NCBI RefSeq assembly: GCF_013375155.1
Contig: NZ_JABXOF010000005.1
Coordinates: 1 to 64,000, forward strand
Length of the DNA stretch: 64,000 bases
Reading direction: 5' to 3'
Origin: Serratia ureilytica
GTDB taxonomy: Bacteria; Pseudomonadota; Gammaproteobacteria; Enterobacterales; Enterobacteriaceae
Under the pieces are notes generated by a model that saw nothing but the letters and a program-made list of their open reading frames with translations, made no database searches and was not told where the DNA came from. Positions 29,652-40,516 of the stretch are shown in pieces (position 1 is the first letter of the stretch; the number at the start of each line of letters is the position of its first letter). The position numbers and the translations under genes were made by a program.

Positions 29652-30533
29652 TCAGCCGAACACGCCGGTAGAAAGGTAGCGATCGCCGCGATCGCAGACG
29701 ATCGCCACCACCACGCTGCCGGGGTGAGCCGCGGCGACGCGCAAGGCGCCGACCACCGCGCCGCCGGAGCTGACGCCGCAGAAGATGCCTTCACGCTGCG
29801 CCAGCTGGCGCATGGTCTGCTCGGCATCGCCCTGTTCGATATCCAGCACCTGATCCACCAGCTCCGGGCGGAAAATACCCGGCAGGTAAGCGGGCGCCCA
29901 GCGGCGAATGCCGGGGATACTGCTGCCCTCCGCCGGCTGCAGGCCGATGATCTGCACCTGCGGATTCTGGCTTTTCAGGTAACCGCCCACGCCGGTAATG
30001 GTGCCGGTGGTGCCCATGCTGGAAACGAAATGCGTGATGCGCCCTTCGGTTTGGCGCCAAATCTCCGGGCCGGTGGTAGTGAAATGGGCGTAGGGATTGT
30101 CCAGGTTGTTGAACTGATCTAACACTTTACCCTGCCCCTGGCGCTGCATCTCCAGCGCCAGATCGCGCGCCCCTTCCATTCCCTGCTCACGGCTGACCAG
30201 GATCAGTTCCGCACCGTAGGCACGCATCGCCGCCTGCCGCTCCAGGCTCATGTTCTCCGGCATCAGCAGCTTCAGCGTATAGCCTTTCAATGCAGCGATC
30301 ATCGCCAACGCAATGCCGGTGTTGCCGCTGGTGGCCTCAATCAGCACATCGCCGGGCTTGATCTCACCGCGCAGCTCCGCCTGCTGAATCATCGCCAACG
30401 CGGCGCGATCCTTCACCGATCCCGCCGGGTTATTGCCTTCCAGTTTGACCCATACCTCGCTGCCCGCCTGGGCGGCCAGCCGTTGCAGTTTTACCAGCGG
30501 GGTATTCCCGATGCATTGTTCGAGCGTTGTCAC
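29652..30533 (-). CDS. cysM: Cysteine synthase B
   Basis: CysM makes cysteine from O-acetylserine and sulfide, and can use thiosulfate to give S-sulfocysteine. The 293-aa protein has PLP Lys41 (NNPAGSVKDRAA), TSGNTG and the CysM-specific GIRRWAPAYLPGIF. It is downstream of the thiosulfate/sulfate transporter cysPTWA but behind a terminator, so it may depend on read-through or its own promoter. Confidence 0.96.
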   Translation of the reverse strand: MTTLEQCIGNTPLVKLQRLAAQAGSEVWVKLEGNNPAGSVKDRAALAMIQQAELRGEIKPGDVLIEATSGNTGIALAMIAALKGYTLKLLMPENMSLERQAAMRAYGAELILVSREQGMEGARDLALEMQRQGQGKVLDQFNNLDNPYAHFTTTGPEIWRQTEGRITHFVSSMGTTGTITGVGGYLKSQNPQVQIIGLQPAEGSSIPGIRRWAPAYLPGIFRPELVDQVLDIEQGDAEQTMRQLAQREGIFCGVSSGGAVVGALRVAAAHPGSVVVAIVCDRGDRYLSTGVFG

Positions 30534-30561
30534 GATCTTTGCCTGTGTTGGTGTGCGTAAA

Positions 30562-30590
30562 GTAAAAAGGCAACCCTGGGGTTGCCTTGA
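30562..30590 (-). terminator. Terminator after cysA
   Basis: AAGGCAACCC and GGGTTGCCTT form a 10-bp stem. In the minus direction TTTTTAC follows. It separates cysPTWA from cysM. Confidence 0.82.
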
Positions 30591-30611
30591 ATAAAGGGCT
30601 GCTAAAACCTA

Positions 30612-31700
30612 TCAGGCGCTTTTGGCTAACGCAACAGGTTGCAGCAGTTGATCGCCGGCATACAGCCGCGCATTGAGGCTGCCGACGTAATAACGGCCGC
30701 CGCGCACCGGCGTGGCGTTGCCTTCCGGCAGCACCACGCTGATCGGTTCCTGGTGCCAGCCGATCGGCTGCACCGTCAGCTGCCAGAAATGGCCACGCGG
30801 ACTGACTTCCAGCACCTGAACCGGCAGCGGGCAACGTTCGCTGCTTTCGGTCGCCACTTCCATTTCCCACGGGCGCAGGAACAGATCGACGCTGCCCTGG
30901 TGCATCGGCTGGAACGACAACGGCCACTGGTGCGCGCCGACGAACAGCTGGGAGCCGCGAATTTCGCCGTTCAGGCGGTTCACTTCCCCCATGAATTCCA
31001 GCACAAAGCGGCTCGCCGGTTCGCGCATGATGTCGACCGGCGACCCGACCTGTTCGATATTGCCCTGGCTCATCACCACGATGCGGTCGGCCACTTCCAT
31101 CGCCTCTTCCTGATCGTGGGTGACGAACACGCTGGTGAATTTCAGCTCTTCATGCAGCTGACGCAGCCAGCGGCGCAGCTCTTTGCGCACCTGCGCATCC
31201 AGCGCACCGAACGGTTCATCCAGCAGCAGAATCTGCGGTTCCACCGCCAGGGCGCGCGCCAGCGCCACGCGCTGTTTCTGGCCGCCGGACAGCTGAGACG
31301 GATAACGGGTAGCCAGGTGGCCCAGCTGCACCATTTCCAGCAGCTGAGTGACTTTCTGTTTGATCGCCGCGGCATTCGGGCGCTCGCGGCGCGGCAGCAC
31401 GGTCAGGCCGAAGGCGATGTTGTCGAACACCGTCATGTGGCGGAACAGCGCATAGTGCTGAAACACGAAGCCCACGCGCCTGTCGCGCGCGTGCATGTGG
31501 CTGACGTCGGTGCCGTGGAAGCCCAGCTTGCCGCCGCTCTGGCTTTCCAGCCCGGCGATGATCCGCAGCAGCGTGGTCTTGCCGGAACCGGACGGCCCGA
31601 GCAGCGCCACCATCTCGCCGGAAGCAATATCGAGCGAGATATCGTTCAATACCTTGGTGCGACCGAAGTACTTGTTGATGCCGTTAATCTCAATGCTCAT
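30612..31700 (-). CDS. cysA: Sulfate/thiosulfate ABC transporter ATPase
   Basis: CysA powers sulfate/thiosulfate import through CysTW. The 362-aa protein has Walker [10 protein letters not shown] (near residue 35), signature LSGGQKQR, Walker [12 protein letters not shown], switch VTHDQEEA and a C-terminal regulatory TOBE-like domain (from about 240). The start overlaps cysW by 11 nt. It is the last gene of cysPTWA. Confidence 0.97.
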   Translation of the reverse strand: MSIEINGINKYFGRTKVLNDISLDIASGEMVALLGPSGSGKTTLLRIIAGLESQSGGKLGFHGTDVSHMHARDRRVGFVFQHYALFRHMTVFDNIAFGLTVLPRRERPNAAAIKQKVTQLLEMVQLGHLATRYPSQLSGGQKQRVALARALAVEPQILLLDEPFGALDAQVRKELRRWLRQLHEELKFTSVFVTHDQEEAMEVADRIVVMSQGNIEQVGSPVDIMREPASRFVLEFMGEVNRLNGEIRGSQLFVGAHQWPLSFQPMHQGSVDLFLRPWEMEVATESSERCPLPVQVLEVSPRGHFWQLTVQPIGWHQEPISVVLPEGNATPVRGGRYYVGSLNARLYAGDQLLQPVALAKSA

Positions 31701-32565
31701 GATTTTCCTCCCGCTCGAGACGCGCGTTTTGACGTTCCAGACGCCACTGCAGCGCGCTCTTCAAAAATAGGGTAACGATCGCCATCAGGGTCAACAGGGC
31801 GGCGGCGGTAAAGGAGCCGACGGTGTTGTAATCCTGCTGCAACAGCTCGACCTGCAGCGGCAGGCTGTAGGTTTCGCCGCGAATCGAACCAGACACCACC
31901 GACACCGCGCCGAACTCGCCGATGGCGCGCGCGTTGGTCAGCACCACGCCATACAGCAGCGCCCAGCGAATGTTGGGCAGCGTCACGCGGCGGAACATCT
32001 GCCAGCCGGACGCCCCCAGCAGAATCGCGGCCTCGTCTTCCTGGCTGCCCTGGCTGAGCATCATCGGCACCAGCTCGCGCACCACGAAGGGGCAGGTGAC
32101 GAAAATGGTCACCAGCACCATGCCCGGCCAGGAGAACATGATCTGGATGTTATGCGCATCCAGCCAGCCGCCCAGCAGGCCGTTGCTGCCGTAAAACAGC
32201 AGGTAAATCAGCCCCGCCACCACCGGTGAAACGGCGAACGGGATATCGATCAGCGTCAGCAACAGCTGGCGGCCGGGGAAGGTGAAGCGCGTCACCAGCC
32301 ACGCCAGCAACGTGCCGAACACCAGGTTGAACGGCACGGTGATCAGCGCGATCAAGACCGTCAGCCAAATGGCGTGCAGCATGTCCGGATCGAGCAAGTT
32401 GCTCCACATCGCGCCGAACCCTTTGGAAAAGGCCTCGGCGAAAATCGATATCATCGGCACCACCAGCAGCAGCGCCGAGAACAGCGTGCCGATGGCGATC
32501 AGCGTCCACTTGCCCCAGTTAACGCGCGGGCGCTCGGCGCCGTTGAAGGCGGAAATATCAGCCAT
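31690..32565 (-). CDS. cysW: Sulfate/thiosulfate permease subunit CysW
   Basis: The 291-aa permease has about six helices and the EAA-loop sequence [30 protein letters not shown] (near residues 180-210) that docks on CysA. Its ATG shares a base with the cysT stop (TGATG). GGAGGAGGG lies just upstream within cysT. Confidence 0.96.
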   Translation of the reverse strand: MADISAFNGAERPRVNWGKWTLIAIGTLFSALLLVVPMISIFAEAFSKGFGAMWSNLLDPDMLHAIWLTVLIALITVPFNLVFGTLLAWLVTRFTFPGRQLLLTLIDIPFAVSPVVAGLIYLLFYGSNGLLGGWLDAHNIQIMFSWPGMVLVTIFVTCPFVVRELVPMMLSQGSQEDEAAILLGASGWQMFRRVTLPNIRWALLYGVVLTNARAIGEFGAVSVVSGSIRGETYSLPLQVELLQQDYNTVGSFTAAALLTLMAIVTLFLKSALQWRLERQNARLEREENHEH

Positions 32566-33404
32566 CAGTGCCCTCCTCCCAAACGTCTGCCGAAGCGGCT
32601 TTGCAATACGTTAATGCTGAACAGCAGCAGCAGCGACGCCGCCAGGATCACCGAGGCGATGGCGCTGGCCGCCGGGTAATCGAACTCCTGCAAACGCACA
32701 AAAATCATCAGCGAGGTCACTTCCGTCTTCCAGGCGATGTTGCCGGCGATGAAAATCACCGCCCCGAACTCGCCCAGACTGCGGGTAAAGGAAATTGCGG
32801 TGCCGGCCAGCAGCGCCGGCGCCACTTCAGGCAGCACGACGCGGCGAAAACTCTGCCAGCGCGTGGCGCCCAGCGTCTCGGCCGCCTCTTCGTACTCCGG
32901 CCCTAACTCTTCCAGCACCGGCTGCACGGTGCGCACCACAAACGGCAGGCTGGTGAACGCCATCGCCACCGCGATCCCAAGCCAGGTGAAGGTGACCTTG
33001 ATGTCGAAGTGCGCCAGCCACTGCCCGTACCAGCCCGTGGTGGAAAACAGACCGGCCAGCGTCAGGCCGGCTACCGCCGTCGGCAGCGCGAACGGCAGGT
33101 CGATCAGGCCATCCAGCAGCGAACGGCCGGGAAAGCGGTAGCGCGTCAGGATCCAGGCCATCAGCATGCCGAACACCGCATTGAACAGGCTGGCGACAGC
33201 GGCCGCCAGCAGCGTCACTTTATACGCCGCCACCACCTGCGGGTTGGAAATCACTTCCCAATATTGCGCCAGGCTCATCTGCGCCAGCTGCATCACCAGC
33301 GCACTGAGCGGCAGCAGCAGAATCAAACAGGTATAAAACAAGCTGCTGCCGAGGCTGAGGCCAAATCCGGGCAGCACCCGCTTACTGGACGACAACGCCA
33401 ACAT
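32565..33404 (-). CDS. cysT: Sulfate/thiosulfate permease subunit CysT (CysU)
   Basis: The 279-aa partner permease of CysW has about six helices and an EAA loop (EYEEAAETLGATRWQSFRRVVLPEV, near 170-195). It begins directly after the cysP stop codon with no intergenic base, so it is translationally coupled. Also called CysU. Confidence 0.96.
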   Translation of the reverse strand: MLALSSSKRVLPGFGLSLGSSLFYTCLILLLPLSALVMQLAQMSLAQYWEVISNPQVVAAYKVTLLAAAVASLFNAVFGMLMAWILTRYRFPGRSLLDGLIDLPFALPTAVAGLTLAGLFSTTGWYGQWLAHFDIKVTFTWLGIAVAMAFTSLPFVVRTVQPVLEELGPEYEEAAETLGATRWQSFRRVVLPEVAPALLAGTAISFTRSLGEFGAVIFIAGNIAWKTEVTSLMIFVRLQEFDYPAASAIASVILAASLLLLFSINVLQSRFGRRLGGGH

Positions 33405-34427
33405 TTACTTGCGCCCTGCCGCTAACAGCTGATCCAGCTCGCCGCCGGTGGCGAAGTGGGTTTTCATCACCTGCGGCCAGCCGCCGAATTGATCTTCCAC
33501 GCGGAACAGTTGGGTGTCCGGGAATTGCCCCTTGGCCGCCGCCATCGCTTTCTGGTCATACACGCGGTAGTAGAAACTGGTGATCACCTGCTGCGCCGCC
33601 GGGCTGTAGAGATAGTTCAGATAGGCTTTGGCCGCCTGTTCGGTGCCGTTGCGCGCGACGTTTTTGTCGACCCAGGCCACCGGGAACTCCGCCAGAATAT
33701 CGACCGGCGGCACGATCACTTCGTACTTGTCTTCACCGTATTGCTTGCGGATGTTGTTCACTTCGGACTCGAAGCTGATCAGCACGTCGCCCAAACCGCG
33801 CTCGACGAAGGTGGTGGTCGCGCCGCGGCCGCCGGTATCGAACACCAACACGTTTTTCAGGAAACGGGTCATGAAGGCGCGGGTCTTGGCCGCATCGTTG
33901 CCGTCGGCCTGGCTGGCGGCGCCCCAGGCGGCCAGATAGGTGTAACGGCCGTTGCCGGAGGTTTTCGGGTTCGGGAACACCAGCTTCACGTCGTCACGCA
34001 CCAGATCGTTCCAGGTGTGGATACCCTTCGGGTTGTCCTTGCGCACCAGAAACGCCATGGTGGAATAGAACGGCGAGCTGTTGTTCGGCAGACGCGACTG
34101 CCAGTCCGCCGGGATCAGCTGCCCGCGATCGTGCAGGATCTGTACGTCGGTGACCTGGTTGTAGGTCACCACGTCGGCGCGCAGGCCCTGCAGGATCGCC
34201 AACGCCTGCTTCGACGAGCCGGCGTGCGATTGTTTGATGGTCAGCTTGTCATTCGGATGCTGCTGGTTCCACTGCTGTTCAAAGCCGGGATTCAGCGCGA
34301 CGAACAATTCACGGGAAACGTCATAAGAGCTGTTCAGCAATTCCGCCGCCGACACGGCGCCGCTCGCCAACAGCGCAGCCGCCAGCCAACCTTTCAGCAC
34401 GAGATTTTTAACCCGGTTTTGTTTCAT
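33405..34427 (-). CDS. cysP: Thiosulfate/sulfate-binding protein
   Basis: CysP is the periplasmic receptor of the CysTWA importer. The 340-aa precursor has a signal peptide (about 28 residues, ending SGAVSA) and mature start [23 protein letters not shown] and [19 protein letters not shown] are typical of the oxyanion pocket. The start at 34427 has AAGGTG upstream; the five extra upstream codons were dropped. The 200-nt upstream region should carry the CysB-activated promoter, but no site is clear by eye. Confidence 0.97.
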   Translation of the reverse strand: MKQNRVKNLVLKGWLAAALLASGAVSAAELLNSSYDVSRELFVALNPGFEQQWNQQHPNDKLTIKQSHAGSSKQALAILQGLRADVVTYNQVTDVQILHDRGQLIPADWQSRLPNNSSPFYSTMAFLVRKDNPKGIHTWNDLVRDDVKLVFPNPKTSGNGRYTYLAAWGAASQADGNDAAKTRAFMTRFLKNVLVFDTGGRGATTTFVERGLGDVLISFESEVNNIRKQYGEDKYEVIVPPVDILAEFPVAWVDKNVARNGTEQAAKAYLNYLYSPAAQQVITSFYYRVYDQKAMAAAKGQFPDTQLFRVEDQFGGWPQVMKTHFATGGELDQLLAAGRK

Positions 34428-34627
34428 TCTGCACCTTATCACTGAGTCATTCCTTCAGGCTTTCGCCTTATTGACGACCAGTGTATTTATAACTCGGTGC
34501 GGAGCTGTAACGCTTTTATATACCGTTTAGTGATTTACAAGCATCAAACGCTATAAGGCAGGAAATGCGAGGCGTTTTGGGGCGGGAAAACAGACCGAAG
34601 CCGGACGCGCCGGCTTCGGCAACGGCG

Positions 34628-35527
34628 TCAAAGTGACAGCAAGCGCGTCAGCGATGGCGCAAAGTAGTAGCTGCCGGTGACCGCACGGCTGAAACGCAGC
34701 ATCGCGTCGCGTTTGCCGTCCAGATCGCCGAACATGCTCAACAGTTGCTGCTCGATATTGTGCAGGCGCGCGCAATAGGCGATGAAGAACAGGCCGTGCT
34801 TGCCGCTGGCGGTGCCGTAAGGCAGGCTCTGGCGCAGAATTTTCAGGCCTTTGCCGTTCTCTTTCAGATCGACGCGGCTGACGTGAGAGGTATCCGGGCG
34901 CTGATCCGCCGGCAGCTCTTCGCTGTCGTGCTTGGTGCGGCCGATGATCTGCTCCTGTTGCTCGGTGGTAAAGCGCTGCCACTGGCGCAGGTTGTGCTCG
35001 TAGCGTTGCACCAGCACGTAGCTGCCGCCAGCGTCCTCTTCACCTTCGGCGATCGTCGCCACTGCCGGGCGTTGGTCGCCCTGCGGGTTTTCGGTGCCGT
35101 CGATGAAGCCGCTCAGATCGCGCTCTTCCACCCAACGGAAACCGTGGGTTTCTTCCTCAATCTTGATGACGTTGCCGAACGCCGCCAGCGCGGCCTGCGC
35201 CAGCGTGAAGTTGACGTCGTGGCGCAGCGACTGGATGTGGATCAGCATATCGCGCTGGGTGGCCGGCGCCAGCCCTTTGCCGAGCGGCGTGAACGGCTTC
35301 AGCTCTTTCGCGCCCTGGCCGCTGGAGAGATCGTGCCAGACGTCGTAACCGAAAGCGATCACCGCGCCGAGGCGCGCATCGGGGAACTGCTGCTGCAGCT
35401 CGCTCAGCGTCTGACAAAACTGTTTGCAGCCCTGGCGCAAATCGGCGAATTCGCCCTGTACGCTGGCTTCCATAAAAATGGCGAAACGGCAGTGCTCCAG
35501 CAGAATGCCGCTCTGAACCTGTGTCAT
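34628..35527 (-). CDS. yfeX: Dyp-type peroxidase YfeX
   Basis: A 299-aa dye-decolourising-type haem peroxidase, the same length as E. coli YfeX, a cytoplasmic porphyrinogen peroxidase. Family features are the GFIDGTENP motif (catalytic Asp, near residue 143) and the haem-ligand region [10 protein letters not shown] (near 215). No signal peptide. The start was moved to ATG 35527. The order yfeX-yfeY-yfeZ-ypeA-amiA-hemF matches E. coli. Confidence 0.95.
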   Translation of the reverse strand: MTQVQSGILLEHCRFAIFMEASVQGEFADLRQGCKQFCQTLSELQQQFPDARLGAVIAFGYDVWHDLSSGQGAKELKPFTPLGKGLAPATQRDMLIHIQSLRHDVNFTLAQAALAAFGNVIKIEEETHGFRWVEERDLSGFIDGTENPQGDQRPAVATIAEGEEDAGGSYVLVQRYEHNLRQWQRFTTEQQEQIIGRTKHDSEELPADQRPDTSHVSRVDLKENGKGLKILRQSLPYGTASGKHGLFFIAYCARLHNIEQQLLSMFGDLDGKRDAMLRFSRAVTGSYYFAPSLTRLLSL

Positions 35528-35709
35528 GTTGTTATCCTCAATACCAGAATCCGGCAACAGGTAAGGTATGGCGGTTGACGCGCGGGGTCCCTGTTACAAA
35601 CGCGCGCTATCATACCGCAAGCACAGGCGATTGCCTTGCAGCAGCGCAAAGAAAATAGGGGTAATGATTTGGACAAGCAGGCGCCGGGAACCGGCGCCCG
35701 TTGAACGCG

Positions 35710-36297
35710 TTACTGCTGCGGCTTGGCGTGCCAAATGATTTTGCTGACCGTCCAGCTTTTCAGGGTGTCGTCCGGCGGGATGATATCCTGCGCGCCGGCC
35801 CACTTGCCGCTGAAGATGTAGGTGACGTATTTGCTCTGCTCCGCCACGCACTCCACTTTACCGGCGTCTTCGCCGCTGCCCGGCTTACAGGAGCCGAACG
35901 CCTTGCTGTACATGTCGCCGAACGGCGTGCCGAGCTTGTTGCCCCACTCCGTCGCCACTTTCGGATCCAGCACGTCCACCCGCTGCAGGCGCCCTTTCGG
36001 TTCGCCGGTGATCACCAGCTTCACCTCGTCGCCGGACAGCGCCTGATAATAAGAGACGATCTGGCCGTTGTTGGTCGCCATGCCGCCACGCAGGCGGTAG
36101 TTGCCGTCCAGCCCGTCGTTGATGGCGCTTTCCGACATCGGCGTGCCGGCGTTGAGCTTGCCGACGCCCTTGGCGCCGACTTCCAGGCTGCTGCCGAACC
36201 AGTTGAACGGCGACAGGCTGGACCAGGAGAAATTGGACATGCTCGAACAGCCGGTCAGTAACAGCGGAAGCCCTAACAACAGGGGGCGAATATTCAT
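35710..36297 (-). CDS. yfeY: RpoE-regulated lipoprotein YfeY
   Basis: The 195-aa lipoprotein has signal MNIRPLLLGLPLLLTGC with the lipobox Cys at residue 17 and Ser at +2, which predicts outer-membrane sorting. It corresponds to E. coli YfeY by position, size and lipid signal. AAGGAG precedes ATG 36297, so the 49-residue upstream extension was rejected. A GCACTT-N16-TCCAA element upstream is only a weak sigma-E match. Function unknown. Confidence 0.88.
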   Translation of the reverse strand: MNIRPLLLGLPLLLTGCSSMSNFSWSSLSPFNWFGSSLEVGAKGVGKLNAGTPMSESAINDGLDGNYRLRGGMATNNGQIVSYYQALSGDEVKLVITGEPKGRLQRVDVLDPKVATEWGNKLGTPFGDMYSKAFGSCKPGSGEDAGKVECVAEQSKYVTYIFSGKWAGAQDIIPPDDTLKSWTVSKIIWHAKPQQ

Positions 36298-36454
36298 CTC
36301 TAGCTCCTTAGACATCAATGGCACGGGGCGGGTCACCCGCTCCTGCCGCACTCGGCGTTTTGCTGCGTGCCAGCCTCTCACAACGGCCCGCACTACGCCA
36401 ACGGTTGCCAGCTTGGAGTGCGGAAAATGCGAAAAGTGCCGCACTTCTCGGCAA

Positions 36455-36919
36455 TTAGTCGACGCGCTCCGCCGGCGCGAAACAGGCTTTCAGACGCGTG
36501 TTCAGCAGCAGATAGCTCAGCGCCAGCGCGTCGAGCAGCGCCAACGTCAGCTCCAGCCCCGGCGCATCGCCGTCCTGGCGCCACAGGCTGAACAGCGAGC
36601 CGCCGAACGACGCCAGCAGCGAGACAGCCAGCCCCCAGCGCCAACCGCGCCACAGCCGCGGCCATTGGTGGCGACGGCCGCTCAGCAAAAACGCCAGCGC
36701 CGCCGGCAGACCGAGCAGCATGCCGTACCAAAAGCGTTGGGTATCCGGATAAAACAACGCCAACAAGCTTTCGCCCTGCTCGCGCGAAGCGCCGGCCATC
36801 ACGAACAACAGCCAGGTGCGCGCCTGCAAAATCAGCACGGCCCAAAATCCCAGCGGCAGCCGCAGCGCGCCGTGCTGATCGTAATCGTCCGGGGAAAACC
36901 GGGGTGAGAATGGCTTCAA
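36455..36919 (-). CDS. yfeZ: DUF2919 membrane protein YfeZ
   Basis: The 154-aa protein has about four hydrophobic helices and the N-terminal pattern SPDDYDQHGALRLPLGFW of the DUF2919 family. The start is TTG with AAGGA upstream; no in-frame ATG fits better. It lies between yfeY and ypeA as in E. coli, except for the inserted ygiW-like gene. Function unknown. Confidence 0.85.
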   Translation of the reverse strand: MKPFSPRFSPDDYDQHGALRLPLGFWAVLILQARTWLLFVMAGASREQGESLLALFYPDTQRFWYGMLLGLPAALAFLLSGRRHQWPRLWRGWRWGLAVSLLASFGGSLFSLWRQDGDAPGLELTLALLDALALSYLLLNTRLKACFAPAERVD

Positions 36920-37000
36920 CGCTCGTTCCTTGCCAACAGAATAAAGACTAAAGACTATGGCTACAGATGGGCGCCGGCGATGGGAATTTCAATGCGTCGG

Positions 37001-37017
37001 CTTAAGAAGCTCTTAAG
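37001..37017 (+). promoter_or_regulatory. PmrA/QseB-type direct-repeat box upstream of ygiW
   Basis: CTTAAG (37001-37006), five bases, CTTAAG (37012-37017) is a perfect direct repeat with the 5-bp spacer used by PmrA- and QseB-type response regulators. A TTTAAT -10-like element begins at 37028. The ygiW ATG is 83 nt further on. Confidence 0.7.
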
Positions 37018-37100
37018 ATCGGTGTGTTTTAATCCTTATCACTTAGCAAGCACCCGATATCAGCGGGATGTGATTTTCGATAACGATAAGGAAGCGCAAC

Positions 37101-37499
37101 ATGAAAAAACTGACTCTGGCCGCTCTGATCGCGCTGTGCAGCGCACCGGTACTGGCGCAACAAGGCGGGTTCCTCGATCCGGCCGCGCCGCAGGCTCAAA
37201 CGCAAACCACCGCACAAGGTGGTTTCTCCGGCCCCAGCGCGGCGCTGACCACCGTGGACAAGGTGAAATCGCTGAGCGACGACACCTGGGTGATGCTGCA
37301 AGGCAACATCGAGCAGCGCATCGGCGACGATACCTACACCTTCCGCGACGCCACCGGCACGCTGACGGTCGAGATCGATCGCAAACGCTGGAACGGCCAA
37401 ACCGTCACGCCGAAAGACAAGGTGCAGCTGGAAGGCAAAGTGGATAAAGACTGGAGCAGCGTCGAAGTGGACGTGAAAACCGTCAAAAAGCTGCCGTAA
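37101..37499 (+). CDS. ygiW: Periplasmic OB-fold protein YgiW (BOF family)
   Basis: The 132-aa exported protein has a 19-residue signal (to VLA|QQGG), a Gly/Gln/Ala/Pro-rich linker, and a single BOF domain (about residues 45-132). The pattern is DDTWVMLQGNIEQRIGDDTYTFRDATGTLTVEIDRKRW. E. coli YgiW is stress-induced and encoded beside qseBC, and the Salmonella homologue VisP binds peptidoglycan. Here qseBC is absent and the gene stands alone between yfeZ and ypeA, behind a PmrA/QseB-type box. Confidence 0.9.
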   Translation: MKKLTLAALIALCSAPVLAQQGGFLDPAAPQAQTQTTAQGGFSGPSAALTTVDKVKSLSDDTWVMLQGNIEQRIGDDTYTFRDATGTLTVEIDRKRWNGQTVTPKDKVQLEGKVDKDWSSVEVDVKTVKKLP

Positions 37500-37541
37500 T
37501 GCGTTGCGGCGGGCGGGGCAACGCCGCCGCCCGCCGCTCGA

Positions 37542-37967
37542 TCAATATTCCTGATCTTCGATCAGCCGCTTGCCCAGGCTGGTGATGCCCTGGATCTCGT
37601 AGCCGAGCTTCTCGTACATCTCGACCACCGTGTCGTTGTCTTCGCGCACCATAATCTGGATCTTCGGGCAGCCGCGAGCGATCAGCTTCTTCTCCAGACG
37701 GTTGATCAACGCATTGGCGATGCCGCGCCCACGATAGTCGGGATGCACCCCGAGGTAATACGCCGAGCCGCGGTGGCCGTCATAGCCGCCCATCACCGAA
37801 CCGACCACTTCGCCGCCGACTTCCGCCACCAGGAACAGCTCAGGATCGTGGTTCAGCTTGCGCTCGATGTCCATTTCCGGATCGTTCCAGGGCCGCAGCA
37901 GATCGCAGCGCTCCCACAGGGTAATGACTTCTTCAAAGTCGTCTTGTCGAAATACGCGAATTTCCAT
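37542..37967 (-). CDS. ypeA: GNAT acetyltransferase YpeA
   Basis: The 141-aa GNAT enzyme has the acetyl-CoA loop [15 protein letters not shown] (near residues 75-90), as in E. coli YpeA (141 aa). The substrate is unknown. It is convergent with ygiW and divergent from amiA. Confidence 0.92.
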   Translation of the reverse strand: MEIRVFRQDDFEEVITLWERCDLLRPWNDPEMDIERKLNHDPELFLVAEVGGEVVGSVMGGYDGHRGSAYYLGVHPDYRGRGIANALINRLEKKLIARGCPKIQIMVREDNDTVVEMYEKLGYEIQGITSLGKRLIEDQEY

Positions 37968-38171
37968 CGATGTTGGCCGCTGTTAATTAAGGTGTTTATC
38001 TGATTATCGCGTGATTATTCACTTACGCAATATCAAACTGCGATTTACCGCGCTATTTGCCCCGAAATCGCCGGTAACAGGCGTAATAAATGGAAATAGT
38101 TATCGGGTCGATTAATGATTATCAATACGATATAACGTCGCGAAATAGAATCGTCGATGGAGCGTTGCGTA

Positions 38172-39053
38172 ATGAAAAAGCAGGGTAAACAATTCCTCAA
38201 TTTTAAGCCGCTTGCCGTTTCCCCGACGCGACGCCAACTGTTGCTTTCCGGCCTGGCAGTAGCACTGTTCGGCGTGAAAAACCCAAGCGCCAAGGCGGAA
38301 GGCATGCTGCGCAATCAGCACAGCAAACCGGCGGCGAAACCGGCCGGCGGCAAAAAGCGGGTGATGATCGATCCCGGCCACGGCGGCATCGACTCCGGCG
38401 CGGTCGGCCACGAAGGTTCGCAGGAAAAACACATCGTGCTGGAAATCGCCAACCACGTGCGCCGTTTCCTGCATGAGCACGATCACATCGAGGCGCGCCT
38501 GACGCGCGAAGAAGACGAATTCATTCCGCTGTTCCAGCGGGTGGAGATCGCCCACCAGCACCAGGCCGATCTGTTCATTTCCATTCACGCCGACGGTTTT
38601 ACCAGCCCGTCGGCCTCCGGCGCTTCGGTATTCGCCCTCTCCAACCGCGGCGCCAGCAGCGCCATGGCGCGCTACCTGTCCAACCGTGAAAACGCCGCCG
38701 ACGACGTAGCGGGTGGCAAATACAAGGATCAGGACAACTACCTGCAGCAGGTGCTGTTCGATCTGGTGCAAACCGACACCATCAACAACAGCCTGACGCT
38801 CGGCCGCCACGTGCTCGGCCAAATTCGTCCGGTACACCATCTGCACAGCGACAGCACCGAACAGGCGGCGTTCGCGGTGTTGAAATCCCCGTCCATTCCC
38901 TCGGTGCTGGTAGAAACCTCGTTCATCACCAACCCGAACGAAGAACGGCTGCTGGGCACCACCGCGTTTCGCGAGAAAATCGCCCGCGCCATCGCGGACG
39001 GCATCGTCAACTTCTTCGACTACTTCGACGCACACCAACGCAAACCCCGCTGA
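38172..39053 (+). CDS. amiA: N-acetylmuramoyl-L-alanine amidase AmiA
   Basis: AmiA cleaves peptidoglycan stem peptides during daughter-cell separation. The 293-aa precursor has a twin-arginine signal (SPTRRQLLLSGLAVALFGV), so it is exported folded. Zinc and catalytic residues are visible in DPGHGGIDSGAVG, EKHIVLEI, SIHADGF and VETSFITN. ATG 38172 has GGAG at proper spacing; the start five codons earlier has none. It is 65 nt upstream of hemF, as in E. coli. Confidence 0.96.
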   Translation: MKKQGKQFLNFKPLAVSPTRRQLLLSGLAVALFGVKNPSAKAEGMLRNQHSKPAAKPAGGKKRVMIDPGHGGIDSGAVGHEGSQEKHIVLEIANHVRRFLHEHDHIEARLTREEDEFIPLFQRVEIAHQHQADLFISIHADGFTSPSASGASVFALSNRGASSAMARYLSNRENAADDVAGGKYKDQDNYLQQVLFDLVQTDTINNSLTLGRHVLGQIRPVHHLHSDSTEQAAFAVLKSPSIPSVLVETSFITNPNEERLLGTTAFREKIARAIADGIVNFFDYFDAHQRKPR

Positions 39054-39109
39054 TGCCGCGGGCGGCGAATAAGAGTATACTCAGCGCCTTGTTCAGCCAG
39101 ACGCTATAA

Positions 39110-40494
<1,385 letters not shown>

Positions 40495-40516
40495 CTGCGC
40501 CCTGCTCCGCTGCGGT

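Noticed and set aside
40495-40516. Terminator between yaiI and the receptor gene
   Set aside because: The 22-nt convergent gap has no stem with a U-tract.
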